A DNA stretch of 64,000 nucleotides from Symbiodinium kawagutii. Taxonomy: Eukaryota > Sar > Dinophyceae > Suessiales > Symbiodiniaceae. Under the pieces are notes generated by a model. It saw nothing but the letters and a program-made list of their open reading frames with translations, was not told the DNA's origin and searched no databases. The translations under genes were made by a program, and so were the position numbers. Each line of letters opens with the position of its first letter. Position 1 is the first letter of the stretch. The stretch spans positions 286,499 to 350,498 of the forward strand of contig VSDK01007123.1 in the NCBI GenBank assembly GCA_009767595.1, read 5' to 3'. This document shows positions 1 through 13,200 of the stretch, one piece after another.

Positions 1-1228
1 GAGCTGGTTGACAATGGTGTTGAGAATGGGAAATGAACCACTGCTCGACCACTACTGACCAGTCAATAAACTGATTACTAAGCTGCTTAATTGACTGGTT
101 GCTAGCCAACATGTCCGAGTTAATTAATGATCAGCGCTTTGGATATCCCCAACCAGCTAGAGTTCAGTGGTGAAGGTGTTGCAACAAGCGAAACTGTCTG
201 AGTTTTTACCACCATCTACGTCCAAAGTTTAGACAGCACCACGTCAACAAGCACAAGAGTATACGAATACAATCCCGAGACAAATATGAAATTGTTTTAT
301 CGTTACTTCTCAACAATTGGTTGACAACTTACAAACATGTAAAAACGATTTGGTTGCTTTTAGATTCCTTGCCAAAGGTCTAACTTTTGGTGGCCTGCGG
401 TAAGTCAATCATGTCTCAAAAAGAAAGCGAAGGTAGTAGCTATAATCCACCATAATCCACCCAAACAACATACAAGAGTTAGTATCACTCATGGGAGAGA
501 ACAGGGCCCCAGCAGCTTAGTTCTTTGCTTCGTGTGGGCGTCCATTCCTGTGAACTGCTAGGCTAAGACCCAATGCAACAAGAATAATTCATCAAATGAT
601 TATTAAATGTAACATTTGATTATTGGGTCCGAGTCCAGCTCATTGACATTTATCCACATGAGCAATTACAGTTTAATGACTGACTATTATCATTAGGAGT
701 TCGCAAAATCCGTTGACATTTTCACATGATCTCAAGGTCAACAAGAATACAAGCACTAAAACCCAAGTTGCAGGTGAATCAATGTTGTGGTAGACCTTTG
801 TTCAAGATCCTTTCCACCTTAAAATATATATACAATATTTTCTGGAAATGCAGTGATAGGTTGGGACACTAGTTTCTGCACAAAATCTGATGGCGGACTT
901 AACTATTGCCAAGGTGTTTCGACTTCTAATTTACCAAAGACTTGCAAACTGTTGCGCTCAAACAGTCTTCTGCAACCTTCCTGAATCCAAACGAAGAACC
1001 CAAAAAATGAAGGCCCAAACTTTTTCGGTCGTCGCTCTCAACGATCGCTTCAACTCAAAATTCCAACAAATTCAATATATGCACCATTATGCACCCTCAC
1101 ATGTCTAGATTGTACTCAACCATATTTAAGCAATGGCAACTGTGCAACAAAAAATCGCATGTACAAGTCCACAAAAATGCACAAGGCTGCAAGCGCTAGG
1201 TCCAGGCTGCCTTGTGCAGACAGGAAAC
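1..1228. other. no supported exon
   Basis: AT-rich sequence with only short chance reading frames. It should hold the intron, and possibly the last exon, of the ART-like gene. I could not find the expected E-x-E segment. Confidence 0.4.
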
Positions 1229-1285
1229 GGCCCACCAAGTGACAGTGCCTCCCACCTTGTACTGATGCTCAAGATCCAATGCCAC
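1229..1285 (-). CDS. ART domain exon: V-T-W-W strand
   Basis: 19 codons, acceptor TTTCCAG, GT donor at 1228. It encodes VALDLEHQYKVGGTVTWWA, the beta strand that leads into the F-S-S/T loop of ART domains. The next exon is not found between here and base 1. Confidence 0.8.
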
Positions 1286-4200
1286 CTGGAAACACGGCAT
1301 GATCAGGCGACCAGGCGTTCCACATCCCATGTGGTGAACTTCGAAAGGCCAAACGTCGACACAATCTCTGCCTTTCCGCCAGTGTGTCACATGATTTTTC
1401 TTCGCATGTACGGTATGCAATTTGGGTTCACCACTGCTGTTGGGGCATGCGAGGTCCTTCAAAAAGAAGACAGTGTTTGTGCAGGACAACAACGAAGGAC
1501 GCTGGCGCACCTTTTGTGATAGACTTGGAGATCCCTGTTGATAACCACCCATGTTGGATGGTGAATCATTGTGTTATCCGTGATTATGTTTGAACTAGTG
1601 GTAGTTTACAAACATGGACCTACCGTTAAATCATTGATCTAATTACTTTTAATTAAAACAAATCCCCCCGATGAACACAATTCGCGAGAGATGCCAGAGA
1701 GTGAGAAATTGAAATAACCACGGGACCATAGACCTGACTAATTTTTTAAAGACATTCATTTATACTTGTGCTCAATGTCGTCCGTCACAGCGTTGTCTCA
1801 TTCAACAAATGCAGTCTCCAAGTTGTTTCATCGGGCGACACTAACATGTGCTGCGGCCCAAGTGTCGCCACGATAAAGCTCCTTCTGAGACTTTGGAAGC
1901 TTTTCCAGAGCCGAAATGAAAAGCCTGGCGCAGGTCAATAGGGAGAGGTTCCGACTGCCTCATACTGAAATCAGTGTCCAACAGCAAGAATTGTTGAATT
2001 TCAAACTTCCAACTGATTTCCCAACCAATTTCTCACAGTAAGAATTCCATCTTCGCCTCAAGTAGAGGAAATACTGCTGTGCTTTCTTTCGGTCTGCATC
2101 ACGCCTGAGTGAAAACCCCAAGTCTCATGGCTCAACCAACCATGGAGGGAGGTGACCTTGCCTGATTTATTGATGACTGCTCCTCAAGAAGGCATCATTT
2201 CTGCGGTGAAAACAACAGTGTGGTTGATCAGCCGCGACAGCTTGAACACATGCAAGGTGTCAGTTGATTCCCACAGCGATCTCCAAGAGACTCCTTGAAG
2301 TCCCAACTATGAAGCCAGTGATCGCTTTGATCATGGCCTATATATGCAACCTGCTTGATTTGCGGCAGCGGTAAATATGTGACCAAAGCCCGTCGCATGG
2401 TAGCCAGGGGCCAGAAAGATTATCTGATTATCTTGATGAAGGATCACATGGTTTGACCAGCGGCATCCGGCCTCTGACTTTGGTTCTGCTCTATGATGCT
2501 CTGCGCCACATCTAAAATGTAGTAGAACAAGTTACCAAAAACACGAGTGAACTTGAATGATGACTACCTGAGAAAGCAAGCCATTTCAGATGTCTCGGAT
2601 CCTGTTATTTTGTCACCAGACTTTCGTGGCCGTTACGAGCTTCCCAGCCAAGTAGCAGGGCAGCATTCAACGCCTGGAGCTGAGACTGGAGCTGGTCATC
2701 ATCGGAAGTTGAGACCTATGAACCTGCCTCATCTATGGTCAAACAACTGGGTGATGCCAGTGCCCAAATGCATGGGTAAATGTTTTGTATTTTTTTGTTT
2801 TTTTTGATGAGCTATCTTGTCAGTCCTGGAAGTTCTGGAAGTGTACCCTGGGGGATGTAGGCAATTTAGTAATGAGTGAGAAGTATCTCCCGCTTTTGGC
2901 AGGTGAACATTGCAACACCTTAATTAGCTGGATATGAGCGACTCACAAGTAGCAAGAATTGTGAGGGTACTATCAACAGCTCTTGGTCTTGGATTGCTTC
3001 AATCCTGGGAGATTAAAATTGAAAGTTACGCCAGCTGAACAGCTGTACAAAGAAAATTGATGATTGGTTGTGTTTCTGTCAGCTTTCTTCAGGAATTTCC
3101 AGATCCAATGATGATGCCTACTCTCTTCATAGATGGATTTTGCCAATTGATCTCATGAGCCATGAATTGATTTCCATTTGGAAGTGGATTGATAATGTTC
3201 CTGCCTGCTTCATCAATTTTTATCCATCATCAAGCAGTGTTCATGAGGAGGTTTGCTTACAAATTCACTTATCAAGCATTAATGCTGGTAAAACTACCCA
3301 TGGATCATTGTCAATCAGTGTAACCTTCGCATCTTGATCCATGGTCAACCTTCGGCACAGCAAAACGGGGTGGTCCAGGTTGTAGTCGGCCACTCACAAC
3401 CAACCGGCTACGTAGCCGAAATCATATTATGCCATTTGGCTATGGGTCAATATTAACCAACCAACTAATGGAGGATAATGACCAACAACAATAAGGGAAA
3501 CCAATGGTTAATGATGGGGAACCAGGGGTACGGGGTTTTGACCCACAGCCATTTGGGTATGGGTCAAAATTGTTAACCCCAAAAATTGCCATTCATAATG
3601 GAAATCTCTTATAAACCATGAGGATTTTTGGGGTACCCAATTTAGACTCACAACGATTTCTGGATCCCACACAAGATGCCCCGCATATCCAACAAATCTC
3701 AACAGCACAACCCCTAGACCCAAAGAACAGCCAGACTTTCAGCTCCTTTGGGCTTCATGAATTGGAGCCTCACCCCGGCGGCATCGTTGTATCCTCACGT
3801 ACTCAATGCCTCACTTGTTCATCTGAAAAAGCATAGCTCATCTGACCGACTCAAACATCGCTTTGACGGCTTGGGTTTACCCTTCTTCGGTGCACGCTCC
3901 GCACGTGCCTTCGCGCCAAACCCTTGCGCCTTGTAGAGATAGTTGGTGGTGTACAAATGCAAAGCCGCGGCTTCGTCCAGAGACAATCCCTTTCCTGGCG
4001 GCTGAATGAGACATCTGAATCTTTCGAGGTCGTGGAATATGTTGATCTGTCCTGTTGCTGTTAATTGTAAATGCAATCAACAACTTTGGCATGAGCTGGA
4101 CAACTTTGGCAGGATTTCTCAACTCTGGCAGGACACACAATCAAACTTTATTCACCTATCGATCTCTTAATTTGTCTCTTGGAAACAATGTCACCGAGGC

Positions 4201-7200
4201 AGGGTCAATATCAAGACCCTTGCCGGTTTTAACATCTCGTATAACATGAACATCGCGGTCAGCAAGGCTGGTGACTACAAATGCCAAACATCCTAGTATT
4301 TTCGGGTGGTGCTGTGCTACATGTTTGGCCAGATTGACATGTGATCCCGAACCTGACCGGAAACTGGCAACCAACATGTCTCATCTGGTATAAATTGTGC
4401 ACCATCATTTGGGGATGATGGTACCTCCATCGATGGCTATACAGGCTAGACATGGCTAGACCAATGTCTACGATGACATCGTTGGACATCCACAACATGC
4501 CCAGCGTCGACCGATCTTCTCAGCAGATTTTCGAGAGGCCTTAGTACAAAATCTGGTGTACACTGGCACCAATCTTGCTCGAGTGTAGCAAATGACGGCT
4601 TCAACATCTATGCTTAGTATCTATTGTAGTAGTCAATTATCGATCTACACTATCTATATCATGGAGAAAAACAAAACATGTGCACTGTAGAGTGTACATA
4701 CGTTGGTATCGATTTGTCTTCATCAAATAGTAGGTGCATAAATCTACCTTAGCCCTGTTCACTAGGAGAAACGAGTGAAACGCCAACAAAGCAAGGAAAC
4801 ACCATCTGTCTAGTCAACGATGCTGATTCCAAATCTGTAGAATTCCAGGGCGCCAACCGAACATCAAACCAAAACACGCCCAAAGCAAACACTGCAAGAC
4901 AGTGGCAATGTAGCCTTAAGCAGTAAAAGTGCAACTCAGCACCTGAAAAGTGCCACAATCTATAGCAGGATCGTCCAGGACTACCACCTGTACATGGAAA
5001 CCACCTGCCACAGCCCTCAATGGAACTAACATCCTATTTGATCATCCCATGCGAAATGAGTTTTCTGAAGTCATTGCTTCCAGCAATTCCTGTCAGTTAG
5101 AATTCTGGGAACACCTACAATCAACAACAAATTCAACACCAACAACTTCAGCCGCACTATCAATAGAAACACACATCAAAACCAACAACATCGAATACCA
5201 TAGATCAACGTAGGACAAACACATCCCAAACCGCAGCAGTCACAACGATCTTTGTGGATCCAAGTTGCTTCACCAGCTTTGGTGAGGGCCAGTGGCTTGC
5301 AAGCAGCTGGCAGATCCACCAAGGGTTTGGACATGATCCCAACGATACCGTCCTTACCGCACCGCAGACTTCAACATTGTCCAACAACTCAACGGGGGGA
5401 TGAGTTGGCTACGAGTCAAGCAGTTAACCAACCAATTTTCTAGGGATAATCACCAACAATTTCATAGGGAAAACAATGGTTAATGATAGGGGAAACAGGG
5501 GTACGGGGGGTTGACCCATATCCAGTTTAAGGCTTTCAACCAAACTCATCTGGTTGGTGGTTTCCATCGCCGGCGCGTAACATGCAGCAATGCAGTGAGA
5601 ATGAAATGGCTATACTATACTGGTTGGTGGTTTCAAGCCCTATGAAAAAATGAGTCAACCAACCATTTGTTAATAATTTCTGCGGAAAATAGAAATTGTT
5701 CAAAACCATCGGCCAGTAATATTTGTCAATCAACCATCCGAAATATCGGGGACATGGCAAAAAACAAACACCAACCAATGGCATTCAAACAAGGCTGCTT
5801 TCCAGACTTGAGGAAAGTCATGTATATGGGGTGCATTGCAATGGATACGCCCATATATGACGATTGAGACGTCTGTATGGGGCAACATGTTTGACCACGC
5901 TGACGTGAAGGGATCTGGAAGCTCCATAAGAACATTGAGAATAGGATCTTGATTTCCTGATGTTTCTCCGTCCAAAACTGGCTGATGTCTTGAGGTTCTG
6001 GTGCGGGACATGTTTCAATGAGGGGTTTGTCGTTTGATTGCAAAGCAATCAAAAGCACACCTTGAGTCACAAACGTGCAGCAGTTTCATCTCTAGCTCGG
6101 GGCTTGACTAGTTCTCGGAATCTGCGGAATTTCCCAAAACTTAGGCACATAGGGAGAACACTGCAGGGAATTCCTCTCTTAAGCTTGAACTGTAGTGGCA
6201 AATTGCAACAGATTGGCATTTCAATCAGCGGCATTTTGAGGTTGGAAACCACACTGTGCGGCTCAAACATTGAACGTCCTGTGGTGTTTCCATAGCCTGT
6301 GTGGGTTCACCCCAACCCAGACCTTGACATATGTCGAGCTTCCAAGTCCTCCGAACGGGTATCCAAACCTGACCGGCTGTCAGGACTAGTTCAGATGCTA
6401 TCGCCAGGCTGAACATACAAATTGGATAGAAGGTATGCTGTATCCTGAAGGATCTGACTGATGGCTATCAAGCAATGATAGTATTTAATAGAGGCATGTT
6501 GCAGTATGTTCTATAACCCCAACCATCCGTTGTTTCAGAAGCTTGATGAAGGCAAGCAAAAACACAGAGTTTTGCTTTTCCCTTTGTTCTGCAATGCTTC
6601 TGCGAAGCACGTTTAGCTTCTCTCTGATTGATTTTACTTGGGAAGGATTGGGACGGCAGTTTGGCTGTCTTGGTTTCAAGGGTCCAGAGATGCAGCCACT
6701 ATTGGTCCGCTGTATGTCCACCACTGATGCTTTGAATTCAGCTCAAGTGTATTTTGTGGAAGTTCTGAACCACATGTTAAAATCCTCGGGACATTGGCCT
6801 ACACTGGCCGGAATAATTTGAAAGACTGATTATTTGAATTGAATTGGTAATCATTCAGCCATGATGATTAGGCCGGACACATACAAAAACTCATCATGGC
6901 TGAATGATTCGGTGCCAACAAGCACTGCGTCCATCATCATCCTGCAAAGGTTCAGGGGATAGTTCAATACCTCAATCAGTGATCTGATTTGGGACGAGTT
7001 CCCCATTTTAACTTGGGTTTCCATAGCCAGAATCCTCAGTGGTACTTCCAGTCTCAGGAGTGCACCATCTTTCAAACGCTCCAGGTACATCCTTGGTACG
7101 CCACTTGAGCACAAGCAGGGCTACATGGTTTTAGCTAGCTGTGTGGCTGAACAATGCAACACCCCATAATCAATATTCGTGTACCAGGTCATAAGGAGGG

Positions 7201-10200
7201 GGGTACAAAGGGAGATAAATTCATATTGACAAACCGTTGTCATTGAAGGTAATTCCACTTTTTTTTATGGCTAGCCTAGTGGTGGCGGGTCCATCGATCT
7301 ATCTATGTATCCATCTATCCATGTACCAGGTGGTTCAAGAATCGCTCAAGAAATGATCAGTTGCGACCGGTTCAATAAGCCACTGCTCAGGCAGATTCTT
7401 GAGACTTGGGCATCGCGGCACCAGCTGCATCAAACGTCTTCAGTCTACTCAACGGGACCAAAGGCAGAATCGAGAAATGCACCGAACAAAGCAAATCCTC
7501 TTACGTGAACCGATAGTCAATCATATTACTGAATCTGTGAGAAACGCTGCGCGCACGTATGATATGGTAATGCTGTCTTGGATCCAAAATTGTCAGATAA
7601 CCCACAAATCATGGAAAACCATTACAAAACCCTGCGCGCATGCAGGAGTGATACGACTTCTGGCGACATGATAGGACTTAACATCCCCCCCCAGTACTGA
7701 GAGTGATCTGAAAGAAGGAGAACCAGGATAGAGAACCAGTATAGAGAACCAGTATAGAGAATATAGAGCTTGGTTTGACGCACTGCTGGGATCTTCTGGG
7801 GATGGTGAAAATGGTGTTGCGTGTCCTGAACTACCAGCACCAAGAGTACTAGTTGATACTTGTTAGTTGTCGCTGGTCTCTTCTACTCTATGGATTGTCT
7901 CAACATATGGACCGGTTGATTTCCATATTGTATATGTTTTGTGTCTTTACCCCTGCAGTTAACATTAAGTAGCAGCTTCAATGGCGGACCTGCAGCAAAG
8001 GTGCATACTCAGCATCTTTTAAGATGTTTCAATCATTGATGAAAAACGTCTGATTAAATTACTTGATCAGTTGCTTTTCTAAGAGGCGGATCGCTCATCA
8101 CCACGCCAGTTGATATTAGGTATGACCAGCTCAACTGCTGGTGGTTCACAGGTGAAGGCTTCACTTGACTTACCTCTACAACCAACCAGCACCACAATTG
8201 GGTTTAACAGTTTACGCGCCTGCCAAACTTGCGGCAGGTACCAAACATCATTACCAATCAAAACCATTTTATACCCATGATTATGTTTCCATGATACACC
8301 ATTATGAACCATTGAAACAAATGTTGGCTCACCAGTAAGCAACATTATAATCAGCAATTATCAACACATCTTGATAACTTATCCATATCTATATGATTAC
8401 CAACAACCTAACCTGTCAACAAGTCCCATCATCAACCCCAACAAACCTCCCCCAACCCCAGGGATGCTCCCCAGCGCACCCCGCCAGGTGGTGAACCCCA
8501 CGCAGTGGTGCGACCGGCGTCTTGTGCAGTTCCTGTGTCTCCTGCATGAAGGCCCCCATTTCTTCAGCTTGGGAGCTGCTGCCCACCGCCGAGGCCTAGC
8601 GAAGGAACATGGGCAGCCAGGTAGTGAGTGTTGTTTAGTGAATGGTTATAGTGCTTCTATGTAGATTATTTACGATAGATTACATGGATAACATAGAAAA
8701 ACCTGCCAAAAAAGATATTCATTAAGTAAATAACTACTGTAATATTATATGATCCGAAAACAAATCAAAAAACGGTGGACTGCACATCATCAGCGTTTTC
8801 ATCTGATTTTGACAAGGATAAAACATGAAAATGATTTGCAGTTCTTGATCGACATATCAAATCGTCATCACTGTCATGATGGCTTGCAACAACAGTATAT
8901 TGATATAGTCAAAGGTTGACACAGTGATTGTGCTCAAAACAATGCTATTAATCATTTGTGGCAGGACCCATGGCGGCAGAAATCTTGGTGCTTGGTGGAA
9001 ACCACCAGGGCCAGGGGTGACCATCGGTGATCCATGGTCAGACCTTTAAATTGAAACCAATAACTTTGGTGTGCCGAGTCCTGTTGTCCAGATATCATCC
9101 AACACAGTATACCTTAATCATCACATAAGACCATATGGTGGTTTCTCAAAATACGGGTACCCCAAAAATGGCTGGTTCGTTACTATAAATGATTAATAGT
9201 GGATGATTTGGGGGTACCTCTATTTTGAGAAACACCCATATCGTCTCTTGTCAACTAGCACAAACTAGATCCGCATGCAATCAGCATTCCCACGGTCGAA
9301 GGCGGACGGATCATGATCCAGTCGTCGCTGCGATGCCATGACTGGACTGAAACTGCAACGAACTCCTCTCAAGTCACAACCATTCGCATAATTGTATAAC
9401 CCCCTGTGAGAACCAAAAATGGTAGTACGCTTAACAAGCTATGGTTCCTAAAATTGCCAGTTTGCACAAATAACATCTGATTAATAATCAATATGGTACA
9501 TTATATGAATATAATGATCAACCATATCCTACATCATTGTATCAAACCTACGGTAATCTTGATCATATACGATCATGTATGGTTAAAACAACTAGTTTAA
9601 TTCCGTATATCAGTACATTGAATCCTAGTCAATCCTAATATGGGTTCATTAAATCGATCACGATTGATACAATGGTATCATTATATAATACATGAAATCT
9701 AGTACAATGAAGTGAATTCAGTATTGTCAATATATCAAATCCTAATCAATCCTAATGATCATGGTTAATCAAAATCATATATATATATATAGGTTGAACT
9801 AATCCATACTAACGATTATACTTAATTCTTAATTAAAATCATATCAATATATATATATATATATATGTTTAAAAGTATATATATATAATCATATGTTTAT
9901 AAAAATATATATACAGTATATATATATGTATAAATATAAAAATATAAATATTTTATATATCAATTACAATTCATGTATGCTGAATCAAAATCATTCCGAA
10001 CCTGGCCTTCCAGGAAGTGTCCGGGAGCCATTCGATGGCATCGCCCAAGCCCAGTTCTTTGATGGCCTCAACCCCCGCGCAGCGAGCTGCGGGGTCGACC
10101 TGTCGAAAATCTGCCCATGGTGAATGATGATCCAATGATGGTTACCACCAGGTGGGCCCCCGAAACGTTAGCTAACTTGGGTTATAACTAGGGGAACTAC

Positions 10201-13200
10201 CAGTTATGGTAGACAATAATGGTCAATTAATAGACAATGATGGTAGGGATATAACCATGACCATTCGTTAGTTCCAATATTAGTTCACCAATGTTACCAG
10301 AAATGGTAGGGATAGAACTAACCAAAATGGTGATTAATAGCCAATAGTGGTGGGGATAACGAACAAGTGGTGGGGATGATCCAATGGAGTTGTTACCAGC
10401 AATGGTAGGGATGGCAGGGATATGAATAACCAATGGTGATTAATAGCGGATACTGGCAGGGACACAACCGACAAGATAGGAAGTTTTGGGTTTTGCCCAT
10501 TGAATGTTTCTGCATGCGCAAGATTCGAACAGTAAGCTGTTCCAATCTGTAAGGCATATTTCTGATGATCGAACCTTGTCAAGTTTCTGAGGCATGTGAG
10601 ATATTGCAGGACAAGCGGCTTTGTTTATCCTGTCGAAGATGTTTGGATCGTCGCAAAAAGCGTCAGCCATGGCGGCTGGATTCTTGTGCTCAATGTGACG
10701 AACCTTTACCTGTCAGAAAAGAGAAAGGAAATGAGGGGAATGATTCCTCAATAGGTCTCAATCTTCCAATGCATGCAGTGTTTCTTTGAGGGCTTCGGAG
10801 TTGTTGTCCTTAATTTTCTAATGGTTCCAGCAATTATCTTTGCTTTTCCATGGTCGTCATTGCTTTCTACGGATTGTTTCCCTCCATTGCTATCCTTGTT
10901 TCCTGGTTGTGATTGGATGCTTTGACTGAACCAAGGTAGGAACTCAGAGCGACGACATTGAGCCTTTGAAGTTGATTTGGTAAATGATGGCACTCATCAT
11001 GCTTAACAATCTGTTTGAATGTCACCTTCTGGCAAAGTAGCCATTTTTAATGAACAAACCGTAAGGTCTCTCACGAACCAGATTTCAGGGAAAGGGGCAA
11101 ATCAAAACCAGCTAAACCAGCTTTGAAACTTGGAATCTTATCCAACTTATCCATGCTTGAACAAACCCTCTGGCAAATTAGCTATGACCCTTGGATTTTC
11201 CAGCGCGTCCAAGCCGCGAAGGGATATTTACAAAAAGCAGTTTTGTCCTTGGTGAATCCGCAGCTGGACGGCTGCGAACCTGGGGGGGTCGGTTCCAAGT
11301 TCGTGGCGTTCTCATGTCATGGTTGCAACATGTTGCAACCATAGAGCCAGGTGGCATTTGAAAATGACCGACAGACTAACAGCTGATATCAGCTGTACAC
11401 AGGTCTCTGTTGGTCCTTATCCTCGCGTATGCATGAAACCGACCAAGCGAATACGGATGAACAAAGCACTTGCTACAAAGCTTATACAAACAAGTTGAAG
11501 CAAGGTCATTTCACATAGCATGTTTTTTACAACCGATTTCAACTTGTCAAGCACTGTGGAACATATCGAATAGATTCAAATAGCACAGGGGACATATGGC
11601 CAGCTCTCAGAATAAAGCAGTATACAGTAAGGTTTTGGGGCAACAAAAGGAGCTGAGCTCTATCATGGCACAGTAAATCATAACACATTGCAAATTTGTT
11701 AATCAGAGTCAAACAAATGAACCATGTTAATGATGCTGAAATATGAATCATAATGGTGAGTGATGGGTAAGGATGCTTAACAGTGGCCAAACATGGCCAG
11801 AGAAAAAAAGTAAGAGTGAATCACGCCAATGTTTGAGAATGGTCAATAAATGGATATGGGATCTGAGAATATATCATATGCGATCATCAATATGTGTATG
11901 CAAGATGAACGACAATATGCTCTCATATCATAGGTGATGTATTGGAGACAATCGATGTTGACTTACAACATGTACCAAAATGTTGCCAAATGGTTGAAAA
12001 AATATGATTGAGTCAAATGATTCTATGCGATCCAGCAAACGACTCTGTGATACAACACTCATATCCAAGAACAAATGATGCCGTCAACACAAAGAATGAT
12101 ACAGTGCAATCCCCATCATCTGATATGATCTTGTTTGGTGGCTGGTGCCCATCCCATACACATGTTTATCACATAAACAAACATCATCCACAGGTATGGT
12201 TGCACATCACCAATCAACTAATTAATTCGAAAACTGGCTGGTGGCTTCAACCCCTGTGAAAAGGATTAACCAACCATCCCGAAATGTTGGGAAACATGAA
12301 AAATATCTCAACCCAGCAAAAAGCAAAACCTTTTTTAATACCGACAAGATACCTTGTAATTATACCTGGGGATGTTCAAACCATAACCCCAAAAAAACAC
12401 CAAGGACCAAGGATAATAAGCATCCCCGGATATGGTTTAAAGTAAACCATTCCATCGCCGATCCGAATCACTGCCGCGCCAAGTGGCCAGAACCTTCTTG
12501 GTCTTCAGACTTTCGGATCCCCACCAAGCCTTGGCGCAGCGCTTCTTAACATTGAGGAGGTTTGTTTGTTTCCTGGCAACTGACAGATTGTAATTGTGTG
12601 TAAAAAAAGGTATAGGTTTGGATTGCGTATACGACCATATTTTCCAGTTTCTTGTGGAAACCTCGTCTTCTTAGAGAACAAAAACACATGAAAACATAGC
12701 ATTGAACTGCGGATATTGCGGAACGTTCATCAACCTGAAACTCAAGTCGAGCAGTCTGCTAACACATTGCGCGCATAAGTGGATGGCTACTTTGCGATCA
12801 GCCTTGGCAGGCTGTAGTCCCGTTTTGATCATCAATGCAGGGATAGTTGCAGAATTCTCAAGTTCGAACGCAAGTAAAGACTCGGTAGTTGGCTGACGAA
12901 AAATATCTGTGCAAAACAGCGCAATCATGATAAATGAGAACATCTTGAGCATGTTGCTTTTCACCTAGCACGTCAGGCAGTGCATCACTGTGCTAGCTGA
13001 GCAGCAAAAATGATGGGCCGATTGGATTTCTGACAATCTGCCAAGATTGCTTTCACCACAGCTGCTATCACTGGCTGCCAGAAAAGAAGATGCTCCTTGT
13101 GCGAGCCGCCAAATCGCAACTGCGGTACAATGAAACCATGTCAACCCACCCAATTGGAGCCGATGCGTCACACGATTAAGCAGCCACGGTTGAACGTACA

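Larger units (their letters stand above)
3995..8501. repeat. gene 1 intron with repeat copies
   Basis: No exon with family support was seen here. It contains a family C element (5403-5527), family B copies near 5548 and at 5617-5720, and a perfect inverted repeat at 6851-6907. A minus-strand frame of 87 residues at 6851-7114 is Leu/Met-rich and unlike the GC-rich exons. Confidence 0.4.

Noticed and set aside
3819..3929. Lys/Pro-rich C-terminal tail read through from the ART exon
   Set aside because: Splicing by the GC donor at 3929 gives the conserved ALNAALR continuation, so this is intron.
8462..8620. Plus-strand exon with strong donor CAG|GTAGTGAG
   Set aside because: It even joins in phase with 10014-10119, but the codon composition is antisense-like and the minus reading connects to the ART domain in phase. 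Kept only as an alternative.
10014..10119. Plus-strand exon with a good acceptor and donor
   Set aside because: The share of codons starting with G is lower than on the minus strand, and no plus-strand partner toward 16 kb was found.
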